The notes under the pieces: generated by a model | Seen by the model: only the letters and a program-made list of their open reading frames with translations | Database searches by the model: none | What the model was told of the DNA's origin: nothing | Position numbers and translations under genes: made by a program | Source of the DNA: Streptomyces filipinensis | GTDB lineage: Bacteria > Actinomycetota > Actinomycetes > Streptomycetales > Streptomycetaceae | Direction of reading: 5' to 3' | Length of the DNA stretch: 64,000 nt | Assembly (NCBI RefSeq): GCF_014649495.1 | Contig: NZ_BMTD01000006.1 | Span: forward strand, 124,001-188,000 | Shown: positions 56,225 to 64,000 of the stretch, one piece after another | How positions within the stretch are numbered: the stretch's first letter is position 1 | Layout: every line of letters starts with the position of its first letter

Positions 56225-57460
56225 ATGTACATGCATGCCTGGCCCGCTTCCGAGGTCCCCGCCCTGCCTGGTCAGGGCCGCGACCTGAGGATCCACGACA
56301 CCGCGACCGGCGGTCCGGTCACCCTCGACCCCGGTCCCGTCGCCCGAATCTACGTCTGCGGCATCACCCCGTACGACGCGACCCACATGGGGCACGCGGC
56401 GACCTACAACGCGTTCGACCTGGTTCAGCGCGTGTGGCTCGACACCAAGCGGCAGGTCCACTACGTCCAGAACGTCACCGACGTCGACGATCCGCTGCTG
56501 GAGCGCGCGGAGCGGGACGGCGTCGACTGGGTCGCCCTCGCCGAGCAGCAGACGGCCCTCTTCCGCGAGGACATGACCGCCCTGCGGCTGCTCCCGCCCC
56601 AGCACTACATAGGCGCCGTCGAGGCGATACCCGGCATCGTCCCGCTCGTGGAGCGGCTGCGCGACCTCGGCGCCGCCTACGAGCTGGAGGGCGACATCTA
56701 CTTCTCCGTCGAGTCCGACCCGAACTTCGGCAGGGTCTCGAACCTCGACGCGGCCGCCATGCGGCTGTTGTCGGCCGAGCGCGGCGGCGACCCGGACCGC
56801 CCGGGCAAGAAGAACCCGCTGGACCCGATGCTGTGGATGGCGGCCCGTGAGGGCGAGCCCAGCTGGGACGGCGGCACCCTCGGCCGGGGCCGCCCCGGCT
56901 GGCACATCGAATGCGTGGCCATCGCCCTCGACCACCTCGGCATGGGCTTCGACGTCCAGGGCGGCGGCTCCGACCTGGCCTTCCCGCACCACGAGATGGG
57001 CGCCTCGCACGCCCAGGTACTCACCGGCGCGTTCCCCATGGCCAAGGCCTACGTCCACGCCGGCATGGTCGCCCTGCACGGCGAGAAGATGTCCAAGTCC
57101 AAGGGCAACCTGGTCTTCGTCTCGAAGCTGCGCCGCGACGGCGTCGACCCGGCCGCCATCCGTCTCGCGCTGCTGGCCCACCACTACCGCGCCGACTGGG
57201 AGTGGACCGACCAGGTCCTGCAGGACGCCGTGGCCCGCCTCGGCCGCTGGCGTTCGGCCGTCTCCCGCCCCGACGGCCCGTCCGCCGACGCGCTGGTGGA
57301 GGAGATCCGCGAGGCCCTCTCCAACGACCTGGACGCCCCCGCCGCACTCGCGGCCGTGGACCGCTGGGCGGCCCGGCAGGAGCAGGAGGGCGGCACCGAC
57401 ACCGGCGCCCCGGGCCTGGTCACACGGGCGGTGGACGCGCTGCTCGGGGTGGCTCTCTAA
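56225..57460 (+). CDS. mshC: Mycothiol ligase MshC (cysteine:GlcN-Ins ligase)
   Basis: A 411-residue enzyme homologous to cysteinyl-tRNA synthetase but lacking the anticodon-binding region. It joins cysteine to GlcN-inositol with ATP in mycothiol biosynthesis. Motifs: zinc Cys45 in [17 protein letters not shown] (THMGH replaces HIGH), [19 protein letters not shown] with zinc Cys230, [12 protein letters not shown], and EKMSKSKGN (near residue 288). Two start ATGs, 56225 and 56231, are possible. An MshC in place of glutathione biosynthesis is typical of actinobacteria. Confidence 0.96.
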   Translation: MYMHAWPASEVPALPGQGRDLRIHDTATGGPVTLDPGPVARIYVCGITPYDATHMGHAATYNAFDLVQRVWLDTKRQVHYVQNVTDVDDPLLERAERDGVDWVALAEQQTALFREDMTALRLLPPQHYIGAVEAIPGIVPLVERLRDLGAAYELEGDIYFSVESDPNFGRVSNLDAAAMRLLSAERGGDPDRPGKKNPLDPMLWMAAREGEPSWDGGTLGRGRPGWHIECVAIALDHLGMGFDVQGGGSDLAFPHHEMGASHAQVLTGAFPMAKAYVHAGMVALHGEKMSKSKGNLVFVSKLRRDGVDPAAIRLALLAHHYRADWEWTDQVLQDAVARLGRWRSAVSRPDGPSADALVEEIREALSNDLDAPAALAAVDRWAARQEQEGGTDTGAPGLVTRAVDALLGVAL

Positions 57461-57477
57461 GCACCCTGGGGGAAGCG

Positions 57478-57544
57478 CCCGACAGGGGCGCGGGGCTGTG
57501 GGGACATGCGGCTCCGCCGCGTGGGCGCGACGAGCCACGACGGG
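57478..57544. repeat. Streptomyces intergenic repeat, copy 4 (long form)
   Basis: CAGGGGCGCGGGGCTGTGG, then TGCGGCTCCGCCGCGTGGG, CGCGACGAGCCACGACGG. Nearly identical over its right half to copy 3 at 31709-31778. It lies just after mshC. Confidence 0.7.
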
Positions 57545-57637
57545 CCGTCGGACGCGCGACGGCATGTCCCGGCCTCTGGGAGCGCATCGACGACGAGAAG
57601 CACGTCCCGGCCCCCCGGAGCGCATCCGAGACGAAAG

Positions 57638-57670
57638 AAGGGGCGGTCCCCCGCACGGGAACCGCCCCTT
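57638..57670. terminator. Convergent terminator between mshC and parJ
   Basis: AAGGGGCGGT (57638-57647) pairs with ACCGCCCCTT (57661-57670); inside it, after one mismatch, CCC and GGG extend the stem around a short loop. It lies between the stops of two convergent genes. Confidence 0.8.
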
Positions 57671-57691
57671 CGCCGTACCGCAGTCGTGCCC

Positions 57692-58612
57692 TCAGTCCTC
57701 CGAGCCGTCCTCGTCATCCTCCCTGGGCCCCCCGCCACCGGCCGGAGGCCTCTGCTTACCGCCCGGAGGGCCTACGTCCCGGCGCCGCAGATACCGCTCG
57801 AACTCGCGGGCGATCGCCTCGCCCGAGGCCTCCGGCAGCTCGGCGGTGTCCCGGGCCTCCTCCAGCGTCTGGACGTACTCGGCGACCTCGCTGTCCTCCG
57901 CGGCCAGCTGGTCCACGCCGACCTGCCAGGCCCGCGCGTCCTCCGGCAGCTCGCCCTGCGGGATCCGCAGGTCCAGCAGATCCTCCAGACGGTTGAGCAG
58001 CGCCAGCGTGGCCTTCGGGTTGGGCGGCTGCGAGACGTAGTGCGGTACGGCCGCCCACAGGGACACCGCCGGGACGCCGGCGTGCGCGCACGCCTCCTGC
58101 AGGACGCCGACGATGCCCGTCGGGCCCTCGTACTTGGTCTCCTCCAGATCCATGCGCTGCGCCAGGTCCGCGTCGGACGTCACCCCGCTGACCGGCACCG
58201 GACGCGTGTGCGGGGTGTCACCGAGCAGAGCGCCCAGGATGACCACCAGCTCCACGCCCAGCTCGTGCGCGAAGCCGAGCAGCTCGTTGCAGAACGAGCG
58301 CCAGCGCATGGACGGTTCGATGCCGCGGACCAGCACCAGATCGCGCGGCTTGTCGCCGCCGACGCGGACCACCGACAGCCGGGTCGTCGGCCACGTGATC
58401 TTGCGCACCCCGCCGTCCATGAACACGGTGGGCCGGTTCACCTGGAAGTCGTAGTAGTCTTCGGCGTCCAGCGCCGCGAACACCTCGCCCTTGAACTCGC
58501 GTTCCAGATGCGCGACCGCCGTGGAGGCGGCGTCGCCGGCATCGTTCCAGCCCTCGAACGCGGCCACCATGACTGGGTCGATCAGCTCGGGAACCCCCTC
58601 CAGCTCGATCAC
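57692..58612 (-). CDS. parJ: ParJ, PAC2-family ParA-interacting protein
   Basis: A 306-residue PAC2 (proteasome assembly chaperone-like) domain protein: MVAAFEGWNDAGDAASTAVA, MDGGVRKITWPTTRLSVVRV, VVILGALLGDTPHTRPVPVS, GPTGIVGVLQEACAHAGVPA and VSLWAAVPHYVSQPPNPKA. The tail is acidic and Gly/Pro-rich. Its position next to mshC matches SCO1662 (ParJ) of S. coelicolor, which I recall as a protein that disassembles ParA and affects chromosome segregation during sporulation. Start GTG 58612. Confidence 0.9.
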   Translation of the reverse strand: MIELEGVPELIDPVMVAAFEGWNDAGDAASTAVAHLEREFKGEVFAALDAEDYYDFQVNRPTVFMDGGVRKITWPTTRLSVVRVGGDKPRDLVLVRGIEPSMRWRSFCNELLGFAHELGVELVVILGALLGDTPHTRPVPVSGVTSDADLAQRMDLEETKYEGPTGIVGVLQEACAHAGVPAVSLWAAVPHYVSQPPNPKATLALLNRLEDLLDLRIPQGELPEDARAWQVGVDQLAAEDSEVAEYVQTLEEARDTAELPEASGEAIAREFERYLRRRDVGPPGGKQRPPAGGGGPREDDEDGSED

Positions 58613-58778
58613 CCAGTGCCTCCTTCCGACGTGCCCTCGCTTGACTCACCAACCTTACGGCGTCCGGCGGGGGCGCCCGCAGCCCCCTTGCGTGGGGGAG
58701 TGAACGCATCACTGCCCCGTTCGCCACCCTGGAACACCCCGCGTCAACGGGGAGCGGGGGCCGCCCGGCACAGGGGTT

Positions 58779-59450
58779 TCACAGAGTGCTGCGCAGCCAT
58801 TGCTCGACGCTCGCGATGTGCACGGTCGCCCAGGAGCGGGCCGCCTCCGCGTCCCGGTCGCGCAGCGCGGCGAGGATCGCCCGGTGCTCGCGCAGGGTCC
58901 GCCCGACGGCGTCCTCCTGGGTGAGGCCCCGCCAGATCCGGGCCCGCGTGGTCGGCCCCGACAGTCCGTCCAGCAGCGAGCACAGCACCGAGTTGCCCGC
59001 GATGCCCACGATGCCGCGATGGAACTCCAGGTCGGCGGCGACCAGCTCCTCCACCGAGGGTTCCTCCCCGAGGGCTTCCAACTGGGCGGACAGCGCGTCC
59101 AGTTGCTGCTCGCTGATCCTGAACGCCGCCATCGCCGTCGCGGCCGGTTCCAGGATCCGGCGCACCGCCAGGAACTCCAGCACGGTGTCGTCGCGGTGGA
59201 AGTCCACGACGAAGCTGAGCGCCTCCAGCAGCAGTTGCGGATCGAGGCTGGTGACATAGGTGCCGTCGCCCTGCCGCACATCCAGGATCCGGATCAGCGA
59301 CAGCGCCCGTACGGCCTCCCGCAGCGAGTTCCGCGACAGCCCCAGCTCGGCGGCCAGCTCGCTCTCCTTGGGCAGCCGGTCCCCGGGCCGCAGCGCACCG
59401 GAGACGATCATGCCCTTGATCTTCTCGATCGCCTCATCGGTGACTGCCAT
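58779..59450 (-). CDS. FadR-subfamily GntR regulator next to the glycerol operon
   Basis: A 223-residue GntR-family repressor. The winged helix is DRLPKESELAAELGLSRNSL then REAVRALSLIRILDV (residues about 24-58); the FCD ligand domain has VVDFHRDDTVLEFLAVRRIL, EFHRGIVGIAGN and HRAILAALRDRD with metal-binding His and Asp/Asn in typical places. It is transcribed leftwards after glpD, but a 17-bp terminator separates it from the glp operon. A perfect AGACATC-G-GATGTCT operator sits over its own promoter, implying autorepression. Its target pathway is unknown. Confidence 0.92.
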   Translation of the reverse strand: MAVTDEAIEKIKGMIVSGALRPGDRLPKESELAAELGLSRNSLREAVRALSLIRILDVRQGDGTYVTSLDPQLLLEALSFVVDFHRDDTVLEFLAVRRILEPAATAMAAFRISEQQLDALSAQLEALGEEPSVEELVAADLEFHRGIVGIAGNSVLCSLLDGLSGPTTRARIWRGLTQEDAVGRTLREHRAILAALRDRDAEAARSWATVHIASVEQWLRSTL

Positions 59451-59482
59451 GACCGGCCTCCTGTCGCCCGCCCCGAAGCCTC

Positions 59483-59510
59483 AGACATCGGATGTCTCTG
59501 CCCCATTATG
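59483..59510 (-). promoter_or_regulatory. Autoregulatory operator and -10 region of the FadR-type gene
   Basis: AGACATCGGATGTCT (59483-59497) is a perfect 15-base palindrome around one base, 33 bases upstream of the start. On the minus strand a CATAAT hexamer (59510-59505) lies just before it, so the operator would cover the transcription start and block RNA polymerase. FadR-type regulators typically bind such sites; the -10 is tentative. Confidence 0.6.
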
Positions 59511-59540
59511 CGGGCTGGACGGCCCGGCTCTCCGGGCAGA

Positions 59541-59580
59541 CGAAAGGGGCGCCCCCGTCGGCGCGGGGGCGCCCCTTTCG
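59541..59580. terminator. Terminator at the end of the glpF-glpK-glpD operon
   Basis: CGAAAGGGGCGCCCCCG (59541-59557) pairs perfectly with CGGGGGCGCCCCTTTCG (59564-59580), loop TCGGCG. On the minus strand it follows glpD by about 80 bases and is itself followed by TTTCG. Confidence 0.9.
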
Positions 59581-59660
59581 GGCGTCCGGACCCGGTGCGG
59601 CGGTCCGGCGTCACGGTGCGGCCGGTCCCGGTCAGGGAGGCGGACCGGCCGCACCGGGGC

Positions 59661-61277
59661 CTACTTCTTGTCGAGCACGTCCTGCACCTTCGCGCGGACC
59701 TCGTCCGTGGCCAGGCCTCGGATGGTCAGCGTCGTACGGCGGCGCAGCACGTCGTCCGCCGTCTCGGCCCACTCGTGGTCGCGGGCCCAGACGACCTGCG
59801 CCCAGATCTCCGGGGCGTCGGGGTGGACCCGCTCGGCCAGCTCCGGGTTCTCGTTCGCCATGCGGGCGATGTCGAAGGCCAGGGAGCCGTAGTGGGTGGC
59901 CAGGTGCTTGGCGGTGTCGGCGGCCATGCGCGGACCGGGCGCCGGGTGGTCCACCAGGAGGCGGTGGGCGACCGCACGCGGGTTGGCGACGCCGGGCAGC
60001 GGCAGCTTCTTGGGCAGGGACGAGATCGGCTCGAAGTCGTCGCCGAGCGGGTGACCCGGCAGCGCCTCCAGCTTCTGCATCACCGTACGGCCGATGTGCC
60101 GGAACGTGGTCCACTTGCCGCCGGCTACGGACAGCATGCCGCCCTTGCCCTCGGTCACCACCGTCTCGCGCTTGGCCTTGGCGGTGTCGCCGGGACCGCC
60201 CGGCAGCACCCGCAGGCCGGCGAACGCGTAGGTGATCAGGTCGCGCTTGAGCTGCTGGTCCCGGACGGAGAACGCGGCCTCGTCCAGGATCTGGGCTATG
60301 TCCTTGTCGTTGACGGACACGTCCGCCGGGTCGCCCTCGAACTCCTCGTCGGTGGTGCCGAGCAGCAGCATGTCCTCCCAGGGGAGGGCGAAGGTGATGC
60401 GGTACTTGTCGATCGGGGTGGCGAGCGCGGCCTTCCAGGGGGAGGTGCGCTTCAGCACCAGGTGCGCGCCCTTGGACAGGCGGATGGACGGCGCCGCGCC
60501 CGGGTCCTCCATCCTGCGCAGGTGGTCGACCCAGGGTCCGGTCGCGTTCAGCACCAGACGGGCGTTGACCCCGAACTCCTCGCCGGAGGTCCGGTCCTTG
60601 AGGTCGGCGCCGGTGACCCGGCCGTTGGTGAAGCGCAGGCCGGTGACCTCGGCGTGGTTGAGGACGACCGCGCCCGCCTCGACGGCCGCGCGGACCGTCA
60701 TCAGCGCCATGCGGGCGTCGTTCATCTGGTCGTCGCCGTACACGGCCACGGCCTTGAGGTTCTCGGTGCGCAGCTCGGGCACGTCCTGCGCCGCCTTGGC
60801 GGGGGAGAGCAGGTGGCCGACGCCGTCACCGAACGCGGAGAGCGCGGAGTAGGCGAAGACGCCCGCGCCGAGCTTCGCCGCGCCGTGCGGCCCGCCCTTG
60901 TACACGGGGAGGTAGAAGGTGAGCGGGTTCGCCAGGTGGGGGGCCACCTGGCGGGAGACCGCACGGCGCTCGAAGTGGTTCTCCGCCACCAGCTTCACCG
61001 CGCCGGTCTGCAGGTAGCGCAGACCGCCGTGGAGCAGCTTGGAGGAGGCGGAGGAGGTGGCGCCGGCGAAGTCGCCGGCGTCGACCAGAGCCACCCTCAG
61101 GCCGGACTGCGCGGCGTGCCAGGCGGTGGAGATGCCCAGGATGCCGCCGCCGATCACCAGAAGGTCGTACGACGCCTTGGAGAGCTGCTCCCTGGTCTCG
61201 GCCCGGCTCGGGTTCGAGCCGGAGGCCGGGTGCGTCCCCAGGGCAGGCACGGACTGCAGGGTGGACTGACTGGTCAT
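59661..61277 (-). CDS. glpD: Glycerol-3-phosphate dehydrogenase (GylB/GlpD)
   Basis: A 538-residue FAD-dependent glycerol-3-phosphate dehydrogenase. The N-terminal Rossmann FAD site is YDLLVIGGGILGISTAWHAA, followed by LVDAGDFAGATSSASSKLLH and GGLRYLQ, LNHAEVTGLRF, VNARLVLNATGPWVDHLR and TEGKGGMLSVAGGKWTTFRH. It oxidises glycerol-3-phosphate to dihydroxyacetone phosphate at the membrane, passing electrons to menaquinone. It is third in the operon, 40 bases after glpK. Equivalent to gylB of S. coelicolor. Confidence 0.96.
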   Translation of the reverse strand: MTSQSTLQSVPALGTHPASGSNPSRAETREQLSKASYDLLVIGGGILGISTAWHAAQSGLRVALVDAGDFAGATSSASSKLLHGGLRYLQTGAVKLVAENHFERRAVSRQVAPHLANPLTFYLPVYKGGPHGAAKLGAGVFAYSALSAFGDGVGHLLSPAKAAQDVPELRTENLKAVAVYGDDQMNDARMALMTVRAAVEAGAVVLNHAEVTGLRFTNGRVTGADLKDRTSGEEFGVNARLVLNATGPWVDHLRRMEDPGAAPSIRLSKGAHLVLKRTSPWKAALATPIDKYRITFALPWEDMLLLGTTDEEFEGDPADVSVNDKDIAQILDEAAFSVRDQQLKRDLITYAFAGLRVLPGGPGDTAKAKRETVVTEGKGGMLSVAGGKWTTFRHIGRTVMQKLEALPGHPLGDDFEPISSLPKKLPLPGVANPRAVAHRLLVDHPAPGPRMAADTAKHLATHYGSLAFDIARMANENPELAERVHPDAPEIWAQVVWARDHEWAETADDVLRRRTTLTIRGLATDEVRAKVQDVLDKK

Positions 61278-61317
61278 ATCGGGTACTTACTCCTCGTCAG
61301 AGCTGTCGTGGGGCAGC

Positions 61318-62856
61318 TCAGTCCTCGTCCTCGATCCAGCCCATGGTCCGGTCGACGGCCTTGAGCCAGTTCTTGTACTCACGGTCGCGGGTGTCCGCGT
61401 CCATACGGGGGGTCCACTCGGCGGCCCGGCGCCAGTTGGCGCGCAGTTCGTCGGTGCTGGACCAGAAGCCGACGGCGAGGCCGGCGGCGTAGGCGGCGCC
61501 GAGGCAGGTGGTCTCGGCGACCATCGGGCGCACCACGGGCGCGTCCAGGACGTCGGACAGGGTCTGCATCAGCAGGTTGTTGGCGGTCATGCCGCCGTCG
61601 ACCTTGAGGGTCACCAGCTCGTCGCCGGAGTCCTTCACCATGGCGTCGGCGATCTCCCGCGTCTGCCAGGCCGTGGCCTCAAGGACGGCGCGCGCGAGGT
61701 GCGCCTTGGTGACGTACCGGGTCAGACCGGCGATCACACCGCGGGCGTCGGAGCGCCAGTGCGGGGCGAACAGACCGGAGAAGGCCGGCACGAAGTAGGC
61801 ACCGCCGTTGTCCTCGACCGAGAGCGCGAGCGTCTCGATCTCGGCGGCGGTGGAGATCAGGCCCATCTGGTCGCGCATCCACTGCACCAGCGAGCCGGTG
61901 ACGGCGATCGAGCCCTCCAGGGCGTAGACCGTCGGCTGGTCACCGATCTTGTAGCCGACCGTGGTCAGCAGACCGGCGTAGGAGTTGATGATCTTGTCAC
62001 CGGTGTTCATGACCATGAAGGTGCCGGTGCCGTAGGTGGACTTGGTCTCGCCCTCGGAGAAACAGGTCTGGCCGAACAGGGCCGCCTGCTGGTCGCCGAG
62101 CGCGGAGGCCACCGGGATGCCGCCGAGCAGGTCGCCCAGCTTGCCGCCGGTGACCTCGCCGTAGACCTCGGCCGAGGAGCGGATCTCCGGCAGGATCTGC
62201 AGCGGCACGCCGATGGACTCGGCGATCTTGTCGTCCCACTGCATGGTGTGCAGGTTCATGAGGAGGGTGCGGGAGGCGTTGGTGACGTCGGTGACGTGCT
62301 TGCCGCCGTTGACACCGCCGGTCAGGTTCCAGATGACCCAGGTGTCCATGGTGCCGAAGAGGATGTCGCCCGCCTCGGCGCGCTCCCGCAGGCCGTCGAC
62401 GTTGTCGAGCAGCCAGCGGGCCTTGGGGCCGGAGAAGTACGAGGCCAGCGGGAGGCCGGTCTCGCGGCGGAAGCGGTCCTGGCCGACGTTTCGGCCGAGC
62501 TCCCGGCAGAGGGCGTCGGTGCGGGTGTCCTGCCAGACGAGGGCGTTGTAGACGGGCTCACCGGTGTTCTTGTCCCACAGCACGGTGGTCTCGCGCTGGT
62601 TGGTGATGCCGATGGCCTTGATGTCGTCACGGGTGATGCCGGCCTTCTGGATGGCTCCGGCGACGACTTCCTGGACGTTGGTCCAGATCTCGTTGGCGTC
62701 GTGCTCGACCCAGCCCGGCTTGGGGAAGATCTGCTCGTGCTCCTTCTGGTCGACGGAGACGATCCGGCCGTCCCGGTCGAAGACGATGCAGCGCGAGGAG
62801 GTGGTGCCCTGGTCGATCGCCGCGATGAAGGGGCCTGCGGTGTGAGCGTCGGTCAC
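61318..62856 (-). CDS. glpK: Glycerol kinase (GylA/GlpK)
   Basis: A 512-residue FGGY-family glycerol kinase: [95 protein letters not shown] and [20 protein letters not shown]. It phosphorylates imported glycerol. Second gene of the operon, 64 bases after glpF. Equivalent to gylA. Confidence 0.97.
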   Translation of the reverse strand: MTDAHTAGPFIAAIDQGTTSSRCIVFDRDGRIVSVDQKEHEQIFPKPGWVEHDANEIWTNVQEVVAGAIQKAGITRDDIKAIGITNQRETTVLWDKNTGEPVYNALVWQDTRTDALCRELGRNVGQDRFRRETGLPLASYFSGPKARWLLDNVDGLRERAEAGDILFGTMDTWVIWNLTGGVNGGKHVTDVTNASRTLLMNLHTMQWDDKIAESIGVPLQILPEIRSSAEVYGEVTGGKLGDLLGGIPVASALGDQQAALFGQTCFSEGETKSTYGTGTFMVMNTGDKIINSYAGLLTTVGYKIGDQPTVYALEGSIAVTGSLVQWMRDQMGLISTAAEIETLALSVEDNGGAYFVPAFSGLFAPHWRSDARGVIAGLTRYVTKAHLARAVLEATAWQTREIADAMVKDSGDELVTLKVDGGMTANNLLMQTLSDVLDAPVVRPMVAETTCLGAAYAAGLAVGFWSSTDELRANWRRAAEWTPRMDADTRDREYKNWLKAVDRTMGWIEDED

Positions 62857-62920
62857 TGTGTGCTCCTGAAAGATCCGTGGTGAAGGGGCTTTACGTACGG
62901 CGCGTGCTTCGAGGCGGTGT

Positions 62921-63715
62921 CTAAGCGAAGGCGACGTTGTATATGCCTGCCGCGATGGCGCCGCCGATCAGCGGACCGACCACCGGGATCCAGGCGTAAG
63001 CCCAGTCGGAGCCGCCCTTGTTGGGCAGCGGCAGCAGAGCGTGCACGATGCGCGGGCCCAGGTCACGGGCCGGGTTGATCGCGTAGCCCGTCGGGCCGCC
63101 GAGGGACAGACCGATCGAGACCACCACGAGCGCGGTGATCAGACCGCCGAGGATGCCGAGGCCGTTGCCCTTGTCGTTCAGGCCCTGGGTGAGGACCGCC
63201 AGGATCAGCACGACGGTGCCGATGATCTCCGTGGCGAGGTTCTGCGCCACGTTGCGGATCTCCGGACCGGTGGAGAAGACACCGAGGACCGGGCCGGCGC
63301 CCTTCTCCTGGGCCTCGACCGCCTTGGCCGTGGTGGCCTGCGCACCCGGACCGCCGACGATCTCCTTGTCGGTCAGGTGAGCGTGGAACTGTCCGTAGTA
63401 GGCGACCCACACCAGGGTCGCGCCGATCATCGCGCCGAGCAGCTGGCCGGCGAGGTAGGTCGGAACGTTGCTCCAGTCGCCGTCCTTGATGGCCAGGGCG
63501 ACGGTGACGGCCGGGTTGAGGTGCGCGCCGGACAGCGGTCCGGAGATGTACACGGCCGTCAGGACGGCGAAGCCCCACCCGAAGGTGATGGCGAGCCAAC
63601 CGGCGTTACGGGCCTTCGAGGCCTTCAGTGTGACGGCCGCGCAGACGCCGCCGCCGAGCAGGATGAGTATGGCGGTACCGATGGTCTCGCCGATGAAGAT
63701 GTCGGAGCTGGACAC
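62921..63715 (-). CDS. glpF: Glycerol uptake facilitator (GylC/GlpF)
   Basis: A 264-residue aquaglyceroporin with six membrane helices. The two NPA boxes are [15 protein letters not shown] and [15 protein letters not shown]; the second has the Asp typical of glycerol-conducting channels (NPARD). The loop between helices 3 and 4 is longer than usual and Gly/Ala-rich. First gene of the leftward operon; the regulatory region lies at 63716-64000. Equivalent to gylC. Confidence 0.96.
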   Translation of the reverse strand: MSSSDIFIGETIGTAILILLGGGVCAAVTLKASKARNAGWLAITFGWGFAVLTAVYISGPLSGAHLNPAVTVALAIKDGDWSNVPTYLAGQLLGAMIGATLVWVAYYGQFHAHLTDKEIVGGPGAQATTAKAVEAQEKGAGPVLGVFSTGPEIRNVAQNLATEIIGTVVLILAVLTQGLNDKGNGLGILGGLITALVVVSIGLSLGGPTGYAINPARDLGPRIVHALLPLPNKGGSDWAYAWIPVVGPLIGGAIAAGIYNVAFA

Positions 63716-64000
63716 CCGCGACTCCTTTGTCCTTCGTCCAGGGATAGCCGAACCCCGGGTCCCTCCGGTGGTTCTGGCGCCCTCGGGGGTGAGAGCGATT
63801 GCCGGTCCTTGGCGTTGTCACACTCTAGCGCGTATTGCCGGTAGGTGTTCGACAATGCCGACCGATGGACGGGAGTCTTGCTTCGGCGTTACGCATGCGT
63901 CAAGGGTTCTGTTATCGAAAACAGGATCGTTATTGATCGCTGCCGCTTATCACTCTTCGCGCGCAGACGTATGGATTTTGCTCCATATGTCCATTTCAGG
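63716..64000 (-). promoter_or_regulatory. Regulatory region of the glycerol operon, with inverted repeat
   Basis: No gene is visible in these 285 bases. On the minus strand a ribosome site (GGAGTCG) precedes glpF. An inverted repeat TATGGA-TTTTGC-TCCATA lies at 63970-63987 in an AT-rich tract, and a related GTCCATTTC follows to the edge. In S. coelicolor the IclR-type regulator GylR, encoded just beyond this position, controls the operon, so these sites are candidate GylR operators. The promoter cannot be fixed from sequence alone. Confidence 0.5.

Overview
The window is chromosomal DNA of a Streptomyces species. It is very GC-rich with strong third-position G/C bias, GTG starts are common, and it carries chaplins, the mycothiol gene mshC, F420-type oxidoreductases and the sporulation protein ParJ. 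From memory, the gene order matches the S. coelicolor core region from about SCO1705 down to SCO1659 in reverse: soxR, the gluconate genes, chpH, chpC, mshC, parJ, then the gyl/glp operon. I could run no database search, so family calls rest on motifs and remembered family features. No stretch longer than about 300 bases lacks a gene; the largest gaps are the right end (63716-64000), 23924-24189 and 1164-1424.

Left part, 0-9 kb: the tail of a zinc alcohol dehydrogenase, a DMT exporter, a winged-helix regulator, a TetR/acyl-CoA dehydrogenase divergon, a TetR/MaoC convergent pair, SoxR, an Rnl5-type RNA ligase and a BKACE-like protein. From 9.2 to 14.7 kb lie a secreted penicillin-acylase-family amidase, an alpha/beta hydrolase and a secreted NamZ-like muramidase.

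From 14.7 to 20.2 kb two convergent operons (SDR, acyl-CoA synthetase, TetR; and APH-type kinase, ACAD10/11-type dehydrogenase) share a CCGACCGG-type palindrome upstream of each. The enzyme set resembles the levulinate (lva) / 4-hydroxyacyl-CoA pathway. After this come a histidine-rich protein, a quinone-reductase-like enzyme, two DUF202 membrane proteins, a NUDIX hydrolase, a DMT protein, a Tat-exported molybdoenzyme with its cytochrome b, and a complete gluconate/idonate operon with a divergent GntR regulator (26.7-31.3 kb).

From 32 to 43 kb: PolX, an M1 peptidase and a 1286-residue Pls-type (poly-lysine synthetase-like) NRPS whose adenylation pocket reads as a lysine code, then an McrBC restriction pair and tRNA-Leu(GAG). 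From 43 to 47 kb: an M20 peptidase, chpH and a chpC-like chaplin with three chaplin domains, a collagen-like Gly-X-Pro stretch and a sortase signal. From 47 to 54 kb: a RecD-like protein with degenerate ATPase motifs, an aldo/keto reductase, an LLM oxidoreductase, a ferritin-like protein and CorA. From 54 to 57.5 kb is the actinobacterial cassette phosphatase / DUF3090 / kinase-fold protein / MshC, then parJ convergent to it. The right end holds a FadR-type regulator and the glycerol operon glpF-glpK-glpD reading leftwards from a regulatory region at the window edge.

Four copies of a Streptomyces-type intergenic repeat, many perfect-hairpin terminators between convergent genes and several palindromic operators are also annotated.
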